Origin: Mycolicibacterium moriokaense
GTDB lineage: Bacteria; Actinomycetota; Actinomycetes; Mycobacteriales; Mycobacteriaceae
NCBI RefSeq assembly: GCF_003347205.1
Contig: NZ_QQBJ01000012.1
Span: 248,001 to 312,000, forward strand
Reading direction: 5' to 3'
DNA: 64,000 nucleotides
The notes under the pieces are model-generated. The model did not search any database, was not told the DNA's origin, and worked only from the letters and a program-made list of their open reading frames with translations. Shown in pieces: positions 8,108 through 20,158 of this stretch (positions are counted from its first letter, which is position 1; each line of letters opens with the position of its first letter). The position numbers and the translations under genes are program-made.

Positions 8108-8123
8108 GAAACACCTCGGAAAC
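8108..8123. promoter_or_regulatory. Candidate GlnR-type binding box upstream of the Nit1C operon
   Basis: Two perfect GAAAC half-sites (8108-8112 and 8119-8123) are separated by six bases, which matches the actinobacterial GlnR pattern of GnnAC-n6-GnAAC and the AC-n9-AC core described for mycobacteria. A related GGAAC lies at 8092-8096. The site is about 140-150 bases upstream of the first gene of the nitrilase cluster, whose families are named for nitrogen starvation. The match is by eye and short motifs occur by chance, so the assignment is tentative. Confidence 0.35.
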
Positions 8124-8131
8124 ACCGCCCG

Positions 8132-9151
8132 CTATCCGCGCGCTGAGACCTGTCGCGCGACCTCGCCGTACCGCTCCAGCCGGGCCGGATCGCCGAGCGC
8201 GTTGTAGAGCACGATGCGGCTCGCGGTGCCGGCATAGCGTTCGGTCAGCGCGTCGGCCAGGCCGTCCCACGTCGACTCGACCGCAAACGTCGCGATGTGG
8301 TCGTCGGTGATCTGCGCGGCCATGCCCTTGATGTCACCGGCCTTCTGCTTCTCGCGGATGCGCGCCGTCGTTCCCTCGAAGCCGGCCTCGTCCCAGATGA
8401 ACGAATAGTTGGGCGTGCTGCCGTAGAAGCTCATGGAGAAGCGGACGCTCTCGCGCTCGTTGTGTCGTTCCTCGTCGGTGTCGCCGACGATCGTCATCAC
8501 CGGCACGATCACCGCGATGTCGGCCGGCGACCGGCCCGACTTCGCGGCCCCCGCAGCCACATTCGGCACCACGTGCCGGGCGATGTAGCCCGGCTCGCCG
8601 AGCGGATGCACATGCACGCCGTCGGCCACCTCGCCTGCCATCCGCAGCATCCACGGGTTCACTGCCGCCACATCGACTTTCGGGTCCGGCGCGTCGATCG
8701 GCCCCGCGCTCCACTGCGGAGTGATGAAGTCCAGGTCGTAGAACTCGCCGTGGTGGTCCAGCGTGCCCGTCCGAAACGCCGTGAAGCACGCCTTCACCGC
8801 GCGCACGTAATCCCGCAGCCGCGGGCCGGGCCGCTCGAAGTCCACGCCGTAGCGCCGCACCACATGCGTGCGCACCTGCGTGCCCAGCCCGAGCCGGAAG
8901 TTCCCGCCCGTCGCCTCTTGAAGCTCCCACGCCTCGGCGGCCGTCACGAACGGGCTGCGCGGGAACGCCACCGCGACGCCCGTCGACAACTCCAGCCCCG
9001 GCGCCGCCTGCGACGCCACCGCCGCGTTCAGATACGCCGTCCGACCCGTCTCGGTGAACAGCAGCCCGGAAAAGCCCGCATCCTGCACCTTTGCCGCCTG
9101 ATCGCCGATCTTGCCCAGGGGCTGCGGCACCGTCATCGCGTCGACCTGCAC
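8132..9151 (-). CDS. LLM-class, probably F420-dependent oxidoreductase
   Basis: A 339-residue bacterial luciferase-like protein. The TIM-barrel fold is indicated by GFSGLLFTETGRTAYLN, GVAVAFPRSPFVTAAEAWELQ and FRLGLGTQV, features of the F420-dependent LLM class common in mycobacteria (a TIGR03617-like subgroup). The substrate is unknown. The GTG at 9151 gives a usable start with AGGG seven bases upstream; an ATG five codons later (MTVPQPL) is an alternative. It reads in the same direction as the nitrilase operon but is separated from it by 161 bases containing its own regulatory DNA, so it is probably a separate unit. It is divergent from the cdh-like gene, with 48 bases between the starts. 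Confidence 0.85.
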   Translation of the reverse strand: MQVDAMTVPQPLGKIGDQAAKVQDAGFSGLLFTETGRTAYLNAAVASQAAPGLELSTGVAVAFPRSPFVTAAEAWELQEATGGNFRLGLGTQVRTHVVRRYGVDFERPGPRLRDYVRAVKACFTAFRTGTLDHHGEFYDLDFITPQWSAGPIDAPDPKVDVAAVNPWMLRMAGEVADGVHVHPLGEPGYIARHVVPNVAAGAAKSGRSPADIAVIVPVMTIVGDTDEERHNERESVRFSMSFYGSTPNYSFIWDEAGFEGTTARIREKQKAGDIKGMAAQITDDHIATFAVESTWDGLADALTERYAGTASRIVLYNALGDPARLERYGEVARQVSARG

Positions 9152-9199
9152 GGCCGAACCCTACGCCGGGTGCCCTTCGCTGGAACTACCCTGACCCGA

Positions 9200-9958
9200 A
9201 TGCACCGTGTCCCCGTAGCCGTCGTCGCCGCGACCCTGACGATCGGCATCGCGGTCGCGACGGCCACGACAGCGGGCGCCGACCCCAACGCGCTGTGGAC
9301 CATCGTCGACGGTCAATGCGTCCCCGACCAGATCCAGCACGACGAGCCGGCCCCGTGCGCATCGGTCGACCTCGACGGCGGCTACGCCGTGCTGAAAGAC
9401 CTGGTGGGACAACGGCAATTCCTGCTCATCCCGACCGGACGCGTCACCGGCATCGAGAGCCCCGACCTGCTTGCGCCCGGCGCGCCGAACTACTTCGCCG
9501 ACGCCTGGCACGCGCGCTACCTGGTCGAACAACGTGCCCAGCGGTCGCTGCCGCCCGACTGGATGAGCCTGGCCATCAACTCGGCGCTGGCGCGCTCGCA
9601 GGACCAACTGCACATCCACATCGACTGCCTGCGCCCCGACGTGCACGCCGCACTCGCCCGTGACGCCGGTTCGATCGGAACGGTGTGGGCGCCGTTTCCC
9701 GTCCCGCTCGCCGGCGCGCCCTATCAGGCGATCAAGGTCGCCGACCTGAACAGCGTCGACGTGTTCGTCCTGCTGGCCGACGGCGTTCCCGGCGCACGCG
9801 AGGACATGGGCAGCCAGACCCTGGTCGTCACCGGTTCGCCCGACGGCGACGGCTTCATCGCGCTGGCCGGGCACGCCGACCCCGCCACCGGCGCCGGTGG
9901 CCACGGCGAGGATCTCCAGGATCACGAGTCCTGCCAGGCGCCCTCCTACGGGAAATAG
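9200..9958 (+). CDS. cdh: CDP-diacylglycerol pyrophosphatase, secreted or membrane-anchored
   Basis: A 252-residue protein with an N-terminal signal or anchor segment (RVPVAVVAATLTIGIAVATATTAGA, in two overlapping parts). The catalytic block SQDQLHIHIDCL near residue 140 carries the H-x-H of this HIT-like family. It matches the Cdh family (Rv2289 in M. tuberculosis), which hydrolyses CDP-diacylglycerol to phosphatidate and CMP. I placed the start at the ATG at 9200, where the signal peptide begins; the reading frame is open for 900 bases further upstream, but that part is antisense to the LLM gene and is not coding in character. It converges on glgP with 9 bases between the stops. Confidence 0.88.
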   Translation: MHRVPVAVVAATLTIGIAVATATTAGADPNALWTIVDGQCVPDQIQHDEPAPCASVDLDGGYAVLKDLVGQRQFLLIPTGRVTGIESPDLLAPGAPNYFADAWHARYLVEQRAQRSLPPDWMSLAINSALARSQDQLHIHIDCLRPDVHAALARDAGSIGTVWAPFPVPLAGAPYQAIKVADLNSVDVFVLLADGVPGAREDMGSQTLVVTGSPDGDGFIALAGHADPATGAGGHGEDLQDHESCQAPSYGK

Positions 9959-9967
9959 GGCCCAGGG

Positions 9968-12487
<2,520 letters not shown>

Positions 12488-12712
12488 GTCATCTCCTGCA
12501 CTGCTTGCACATCGCGGCCGCGCCATTGTGTCGCTCGTGTGTTTCGAACATGAGTCACGCGGGTGAACGCGGGCGATCAACGTTCGGTGGCGGCTGCTCC
12601 GGCAAATTTCCGCCCGTTCGCTCGCGCGTCGCGCGGCAGCTCGGACGCGAAAACCGTTGACCGCGAGCCGAAAACACAGGTAGTGCGCTACTCGCGCCCG
12701 TCGCGCACCGGA

Positions 12713-12735
12713 GCAGGACGGTGAAGTCGTCCTGC
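12713..12735. promoter_or_regulatory. Perfect 8-bp inverted repeat upstream of the haloperoxidase gene
   Basis: Arms GCAGGACG (12713-12720) and CGTCCTGC (12728-12735) enclose seven bases and end 50 bases before the haloperoxidase ATG. In the glgP-haloperoxidase divergent gap this may be an operator or a 5' leader hairpin. No known regulator motif can be named. Confidence 0.35.
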
Positions 12736-12785
12736 CACCCGCAGGGATGAATCACCCTATCCGCATCACACTGAGGAGGTCAGCC

Positions 12786-14600
12786 ATGACCGCATCCCTT
12801 GAGGTTTCCAACGGGCAAACAGTCGCACCGGAAATCGACGTGCCCGACGCACTACCCGTCACCCTCGCCGCACTCGTCGCCATGCGCACGACGCCGGTGC
12901 CGCACAGCACCGTCACCAACGGCGACGAAGCCCTCAACTTCGGCGGCGCCCAATACATCGGCAACTTTCACAAGACGCTGCCACGGCACGCCAACGGCAC
13001 CGGCGAAGTCGACGCCGCGGCCTACGTGGCGTTCGCCGGCATCTGCGACACCAACGGCGACTACGAGTACACCCCGGCCAGCCCGGGCGCGTCCAAGCTG
13101 ATCAACCCGCAGGCCGGCCGGGCCACCGAGCAGATCGGTCCCGACCCGACCGCCATCCACATGCTGCCCGCGCCCAGCGTCGTGTCCGACACCACCGCGG
13201 CCGAGATGGTCGAGCTGTACTGGATGGCCAAGGTGCGCGACGTGAAGTTCAACGAGTACGGCTCGAACACCAACGTGAGCAAGGCGATCACCGACATCAA
13301 GAAGGCCTACCAGCGCGCGCTGAACAGCCCGGGGCACACCACCGGCGACGTGCGGCTGGGCCTGGACGTGCCGCTGAACGCCGCGGGCACCGCGCTGCAC
13401 CTCACCGCACAGACCGTGTTCCGCGGCGGTCTGCCCGACGAGGACAAGGGCCCGCTGGTCAGCCAGTTCCTGCTGCAGGACTTCAACTACGGCGCCCAGC
13501 TGGTGAAGGCCACGCAGGTGCCCTACAAGTCGGGCAAGAACTACCTGACGAACTTCGCCGACTGGCTGAAGGCCCAAGGCACCGGCCGGGACAACGACGG
13601 CCACGACTACCCGGGCGACAACAACTACTCGGACGCCAACGGGCCCAGCTACTACGAGAACAAGCGCAGGCGCATCCAGACCATGCGCGACCTGGCCCGG
13701 TTCGTCAACCGAGATGCGTTGCACCAGGCGTACTTCAATGCCGCCCTGCAACTCGGCAATCTGAACGCCAAGGCCGACCCGGGCAACCCGTACGGGCTCT
13801 ACGGGCGGCAGATCCCGTTCGGCACCCTCGGCGGCCCGCACCTGCTGGCGCTGGTGTCCGAAGTCGCTTCGCGCGCACTGCATGTGGTGTGGCGGCAGAA
13901 GTGGACGCATCGCAGGCTGCGGCCGGAGGCCTACGGCGGGCTGCTGCACGTGCAGCAGATCGGCGTCAACGGCACGAAGCGGCCCTACGGGCTGCCCACC
14001 TGGCCGTTCGACGGGTACCTGCCGGACACCAAGAACGTGATCACCGGTAGCGACTACTTCCTGCCGCTGGCGTTCACCGCGGGCAGCCCCGCGCACCCGT
14101 CCTACGGTGCGGGGCACGCGACCGTCGCCGGCGCGTGCGTGACCATCCTGAAGGCGTGGTTCGACGACACGCAGACCTACAAGAGTCTGCTGCAGAACGC
14201 CGGCGCGTCGAAGGACCCGTCGCCGTACTTCCCGGACACGGTCGGCCTGGAGATCTGGAACCCCGGCACCGTCGACGGCAACACCGACCGCTGCCAGGCC
14301 TACAAGAAGGCCGATGCCAAGCAGATGACGGTCGGCGGCGAGCTGAACAAACTGGCGGCCAACGTGGCGATGGGGCGCAGCATGGGCGGGGTGCACTGGC
14401 GCACCGACAACACGCGCAGCCTGCGGTTGGGTGAGCAGATCTCCACGATCATCCTGTCGCAGCTGTTGCCGACGCTGCCCGAGCATCCGAACCTGAGCTA
14501 CACGAACTTCGACGGCAACCGGGTGCACATCGCCGCCGACGGCACCGTCACCGTTCCCAACGACCCTGCGCTGCAGGCGTTCTACGTCGGGCCGTTCTGA
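12786..14600 (+). CDS. Vanadium-dependent haloperoxidase (algal bromoperoxidase-like)
   Basis: A 604-residue vanadium haloperoxidase/acid-phosphatase superfamily protein without signal peptide. The vanadate-binding blocks are present in order. KWTHRRLRPEAYGG is near residues 373-386 (Lys, two Arg), HPSYGAGHATVAGAC is near 437-451, and GRSMGGVHWRTDN is near 529-541, where the His is the expected vanadate ligand. In the second block the Ser of the usual S-G-H is Ala. Such enzymes oxidise halides with hydrogen peroxide. The ATG at 12786 is preceded by GAGGAGG at good distance; an in-frame ATG at 12747 adds 13 residues and has no ribosome site. It stands alone between glgP and an antiporter. Confidence 0.88.
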   Translation: MTASLEVSNGQTVAPEIDVPDALPVTLAALVAMRTTPVPHSTVTNGDEALNFGGAQYIGNFHKTLPRHANGTGEVDAAAYVAFAGICDTNGDYEYTPASPGASKLINPQAGRATEQIGPDPTAIHMLPAPSVVSDTTAAEMVELYWMAKVRDVKFNEYGSNTNVSKAITDIKKAYQRALNSPGHTTGDVRLGLDVPLNAAGTALHLTAQTVFRGGLPDEDKGPLVSQFLLQDFNYGAQLVKATQVPYKSGKNYLTNFADWLKAQGTGRDNDGHDYPGDNNYSDANGPSYYENKRRRIQTMRDLARFVNRDALHQAYFNAALQLGNLNAKADPGNPYGLYGRQIPFGTLGGPHLLALVSEVASRALHVVWRQKWTHRRLRPEAYGGLLHVQQIGVNGTKRPYGLPTWPFDGYLPDTKNVITGSDYFLPLAFTAGSPAHPSYGAGHATVAGACVTILKAWFDDTQTYKSLLQNAGASKDPSPYFPDTVGLEIWNPGTVDGNTDRCQAYKKADAKQMTVGGELNKLAANVAMGRSMGGVHWRTDNTRSLRLGEQISTIILSQLLPTLPEHPNLSYTNFDGNRVHIAADGTVTVPNDPALQAFYVGPF

Positions 14601-14629
14601 TACGTCGGGCCCGTTTGAGGATCACTGGT

Positions 14630-14666
14630 ACGCAGCCCGTCGGCCGGATGGTCGGCGGGTCTGCGT
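14630..14666 (+). terminator. Hairpin behind the haloperoxidase gene
   Basis: ACGCAG (14630-14635) pairs with CTGCGT (14661-14666), and inner CCG/CGG bases can extend the stem. It lies 30 bases after the stop codon and has no U tract, as is common for mycobacterial terminators. Confidence 0.4.
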
Positions 14667-14820
14667 GTGCGCGGCCAACAGCGAAGGTTTCGCGAACCGG
14701 GCGAAAGACCAGCGTGTACTGCCGACCCTGCGGGCAATCCTGCCCGAGGCCGCGACGGATAGACCTCCCCGCCCGTATACCGTCGAGAGCAGGAGCGAAC
14801 ACCAACGATCAAGGGAGTCC

Positions 14821-16101
14821 ATGGTGGCACTCGTCCTGGCCTATGGAGTTGTCCTGCTGATCAGCGTGTCGCTGTCGGGTGTCGCGGCGCGGACGGTGCT
14901 GTCGACGGCGCTGCTGTTCCTGGTCGCCGGCGCCGTCATCGGGCCTGGTGGGCTCGGCATCGTCGACATCTCCACCAACGACCCGAGCGTGGCCTTTCTG
15001 GCCGACATCGCGCTGTTCACCGTGTTGTTCACTGACGGCCAGCGTGCGAATCTGACTGCGCTGAAAGAAAACTGGAAGCTCTCCGGTCGCGCACTGGGGC
15101 TCGCCATGCCGCTGACCATGGTGGGCGTCGCGGTGCTCGCGCACTTTCTGGTGGGCCTGAGCTGGCCCACCGCGCTGCTGGTCGGTGCGATCCTCTCGCC
15201 GACGGACCCGGTGTTCGCCGCCGCCATCGTCGGCCGGACCGACGTGCCGCTGCGGTTGCGCCGGCTGCTCAACGTGGAGTCCGGCCTCAACGACGGGCTG
15301 GCGCTGCCGTTCGTGCTGATCTTCCTGGCGACCGCCAAGCACGAGTCGTCGGGGCTGCTGATCGTCGGCGAGGAACTGCTGCTCGGCCTGGTGATCGGCA
15401 TCGCGATCGCCGGCCTGGTGGCCCTGGCGTGGCGCAGCACGATCCTGACCGCCGAGCCGCGGCTGCAGCCGCTCGGGCCGCTGGCGATCGCGATCCTGGT
15501 GTACGCGACGTGTTCGATGACGCACGCCAACCCGTATCTCGCCGCCTTCGCCGCGGGCTCGACGCTGGCGACGCTGGACCATGTGGCGGCCCATCACTTC
15601 GAGCCGTTCGGCGATCTGCTGTCCGAAATCACCAAGTTCGCCGCCCTGCTGGTGTTCGGCGCGCTGATCACCCCCGAGCGGCTGTCGCACCTGGGCTGGA
15701 GCGGCTGGCTGCTGGCGGTGGTGGTGATCATCGTGGTGCGGCCGGCGACGATGCTGCTGTCGCTGCTGCGCACACCGCTGACCCGCGGCGAACGGCTGGC
15801 CGGTGCGTGGTTCGGCCCCAAGGGTTTTGCGTCGGTGGTCTACGGGCTGCTGGCGCTGCAGTCCGGGATCGACGACGCCGAGCTGGTGTTCGATCTCGTC
15901 GCGGTCACGATCGCGCTCTCGGTCATCCTGCACTCGTCCACCGACGTGCCCGTCGCCCGGATGCTGAAGATGGAACCCCCCGACTCCCTGCCGACGGGCC
16001 AGGCCGACGACACCGACCCGCCCCCGCCGCAGACGATCGAATCGGACTCGGTCAGCGAGACGCCGCCGTCGACACCCACGCGAGGAACTCCTGGGCAGTG
16101 A
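14821..16101 (+). CDS. CPA1-family monovalent cation/proton antiporter
   Basis: A 426-residue integral membrane protein of the CPA1 sodium (potassium)/proton antiporter type with about 12 hydrophobic segments. The ion-binding region is visible in GAILSPTDPVFAAAIV and in NVESGLNDGLALPFVLIFL, which carries the N-D pair, and a late segment reads WFGPKGFASVVYGLLAL. A hydrophilic acidic tail (about 50 residues, rich in Pro, Asp and Ser) follows the last helix. The ATG at 14821 opens directly with the first membrane helix; the frame is open further upstream but hydrophilic and unlike the family. The end overlaps the convergent helicase gene by 50 bases. Confidence 0.88.
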   Translation: MVALVLAYGVVLLISVSLSGVAARTVLSTALLFLVAGAVIGPGGLGIVDISTNDPSVAFLADIALFTVLFTDGQRANLTALKENWKLSGRALGLAMPLTMVGVAVLAHFLVGLSWPTALLVGAILSPTDPVFAAAIVGRTDVPLRLRRLLNVESGLNDGLALPFVLIFLATAKHESSGLLIVGEELLLGLVIGIAIAGLVALAWRSTILTAEPRLQPLGPLAIAILVYATCSMTHANPYLAAFAAGSTLATLDHVAAHHFEPFGDLLSEITKFAALLVFGALITPERLSHLGWSGWLLAVVVIIVVRPATMLLSLLRTPLTRGERLAGAWFGPKGFASVVYGLLALQSGIDDAELVFDLVAVTIALSVILHSSTDVPVARMLKMEPPDSLPTGQADDTDPPPPQTIESDSVSETPPSTPTRGTPGQ

Positions 16102-18427
16102 ACACCGGTTTGCCGTACTCCAGCGCCTTGCGCGCCTTGCCCGACTGGCTGCCCGCCTCCGCCGTCACGAGCACCTCGCAGCGCGTCTTCGTCACCGACT
16201 GCACCGGCTTCAGGCCCGCGGATGCGGCCAGGTTTTCCATCTGCCAGCGGTCCATCACCCGCCCCGCACTGTCCTGGGCCGTGCCGGTGAAGCAGATGCG
16301 CGCCCCCGGCGCCAGCACGTCGGCGATGTCGTCACGCTCCAAAACCGTTGACTCGGGCACGATGTCGACGCCGAGCAATGTCGACGCCTCCCGCAGCCGC
16401 GTCACCACCTCTGCGGGCAGCTGCGCCCGTGACGCCGCCGCCCGCAGCTGATCGGCCACCGACTGGCGGGCTGCTGCCTCCCACGGCGTCGGGGTGTCCT
16501 CGAACGAGGCCGCCGCCGCGCCGCCCAGCACCACCGCGCCGACGTCGCGGCTCACCCGCAGCAGCGCCGACAACCCGGGCAGGTGATCGGCCGCGGGGGT
16601 GGCCACGGTGTGGTCCCGGCTCACCAGAAGACCGGCGATCGACTCCGCCGGTTCCGGTTCCTCGAACGCCGACGAGCCGTCCTGTGCGTCCGCGGCGGCG
16701 TTCGCCCGCAACGCCGACTGCGCGCGCTGCAGCGCTGTCGCACCCGAGACGCGGGCCCCGCGAAGTTCGAGACCCAGCGGCATCGCCGTCACGTAGCCCA
16801 GCCGCTTGAGCTCGAAGTCGATCAGGCCCAGCGTCTCGTCGACCCCGACGCCGACGGGGGTGCAGCCGGCCAGCATCGGCGCGATCACCGCCCACGCCTC
16901 CCGCAGCGTCGGCGCGAGCAGGACGTCGGACACGGTGATGCCGAACGCCGTTCGCGCGTCGGCCAGGTCGCGCTGCGGGTTCACCACCGTCGACACCGCG
17001 GTGCCGTCGTCGAAGGCGACTGCCAGCTCCACCGGACGCGGCCGCGACATCCGGCCCTCGTCGCCGACGGTCAGCATCCCGATCGCGCAGTACCGGCGGG
17101 CACCGCCGTCGCTGACCGATGTGCGCAGAAACCGCGCGATGCGCCGGTCGGTCTTCAGATCCTTGGGCAGCACAGGCCTTTTCAGCACCAGGCCGGCCAA
17201 CGAGGTGCAGCGGCTCAGCGCCACGTACAGCTGGCCGGTGGAGAACATGCCGCCGGTCAGGTCGACGACCAGGCGGTCCAGCGTCTGCCCCTGGCTCTTG
17301 TGGATCGTGATCGCCCACGCCAGCTTGAACGGCAGTTGGGTGTAGGCGCCGATCACCTCGCGGCCCAGCGAGCCGCCGCTGACCACCGGCCGCGTCGCCT
17401 CCCAGGTGAACGGCGAGACGTCCGCGCAGGAACCGTCGGCGAACTCCACCTCGACGACGGCGCCGTAGCGGTCGTAGTCGACGCCGACCACCCGCCCGAT
17501 GGTGCCGTTGACCCACCGGTTGCCCTGGTCGTTGTTGCCCATCATCACCTGCGCGCCGACCTTGAACCGCAGCGTCTCCTCGACGGGCGGGTCGAACAGC
17601 GACAGGTCGCCCGACACGCGGGCGTGGTGCACCAACTCCTCGCCGGGCAGCCGTTCGAGCTGTTGCCGGTTGCGCGCGGTCACCAGGCGGTTGGTGGGCG
17701 CCAGCGTCAGCCAGAACTCGTCGTCGGGCGGAACGAAGTTCTTGTCGGCCCGCGCGTTGAGCTGCTCCTGCGCGTGCCCGAGCAGTACCCCTTCGCGAAT
17801 CTCGTTGAGGATGGCCGTCATTCGGTCGTCGCCGAGCTGGCGGAACACAGTCGTCAGCGCGACGGTGGGGAAGTCGTCGCGCCGGAAGCCGTGCGCGGAG
17901 AAGAAGTAGGGCGTCTCGTAGCCTTGCGAGAAGCCCGCCGAGAAGAAGTCGGCCTCGTCCTCGGTGACGACCGGCGGCAGCTGGTACAGGTCGCCGACCA
18001 ACACGATCTGCACCCCGCCGAACGGGGTGCCCGGCTGCGGCCCGAAGCGCGACAGAGCCGCCGCGATCATGTCGAACGTGTCGGCGCGCACCATCGACGC
18101 CTCGTCGACGATCAGCGTCCGCAGCGAGGCGAGTGTCCTGGCGAACCGTCCCGGCCGGTACTGGCCGCCGCGGACGTCGTCGAGCGTGGTGGTGGGGCGG
18201 AAGCCGAACAGCCGGTGGATGGTGTAGCCGTCGACGTTCAGCGCCGCGATGCCCGTCGGCGCGACGACCACCACGTTGCGGTCGGTGTCGGCCATGAACA
18301 GCCGAATCAGCGTCGACTTGCCGGTGCCAGCCTTGCCGGTCAGGAAGACGTTCTCGCCGCCGGCCAGCAGGCTCAGCGCATGCCGGAACTCGTCGGTGAG
18401 GACCAGCCCGTCGCGTACCCCGGCCAT
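16052..18427 (-). CDS. PIF1/RecD-like helicase with C-terminal BRCT domain
   Basis: A 791-residue ATPase. Residues about 1-440 are a superfamily 1B helicase core with Walker A FLTGKAGTGKSTLI, Walker B IVDEASM, LVGDLYQLPPV and the late motif TIHKSQGQTLDRLVVD. A middle part (about 450-600; ELAVAFDDGTAVSTVVNP and LIDFELKRLGYV) looks like a DnaQ-type nuclease fold with doubtful active-site residues. The last 95 residues (ICFTGTAQDSAGR to the end) are a BRCT domain like that of NAD-dependent ligases. It starts 33 bases after recD, in the same direction, so it is probably the fourth gene of the recCBD operon. The combination suggests a DNA-repair helicase. Confidence 0.88.
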   Translation of the reverse strand: MAGVRDGLVLTDEFRHALSLLAGGENVFLTGKAGTGKSTLIRLFMADTDRNVVVVAPTGIAALNVDGYTIHRLFGFRPTTTLDDVRGGQYRPGRFARTLASLRTLIVDEASMVRADTFDMIAAALSRFGPQPGTPFGGVQIVLVGDLYQLPPVVTEDEADFFSAGFSQGYETPYFFSAHGFRRDDFPTVALTTVFRQLGDDRMTAILNEIREGVLLGHAQEQLNARADKNFVPPDDEFWLTLAPTNRLVTARNRQQLERLPGEELVHHARVSGDLSLFDPPVEETLRFKVGAQVMMGNNDQGNRWVNGTIGRVVGVDYDRYGAVVEVEFADGSCADVSPFTWEATRPVVSGGSLGREVIGAYTQLPFKLAWAITIHKSQGQTLDRLVVDLTGGMFSTGQLYVALSRCTSLAGLVLKRPVLPKDLKTDRRIARFLRTSVSDGGARRYCAIGMLTVGDEGRMSRPRPVELAVAFDDGTAVSTVVNPQRDLADARTAFGITVSDVLLAPTLREAWAVIAPMLAGCTPVGVGVDETLGLIDFELKRLGYVTAMPLGLELRGARVSGATALQRAQSALRANAAADAQDGSSAFEEPEPAESIAGLLVSRDHTVATPAADHLPGLSALLRVSRDVGAVVLGGAAAASFEDTPTPWEAAARQSVADQLRAAASRAQLPAEVVTRLREASTLLGVDIVPESTVLERDDIADVLAPGARICFTGTAQDSAGRVMDRWQMENLAASAGLKPVQSVTKTRCEVLVTAEAGSQSGKARKALEYGKPVFTAQEFLAWVSTAASR

Positions 18428-18460
18428 GAAAGCTCACGGTAGCGCCTCCGCCGCGGGGGC

Positions 18461-20154
<1,694 letters not shown>

Positions 20155-20158
<4 letters not shown>

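Noticed and set aside
8297-9199. N-terminal extension of the cdh frame by 300 codons
   Set aside because: It is antisense to the LLM gene; the signal peptide begins at 9200.
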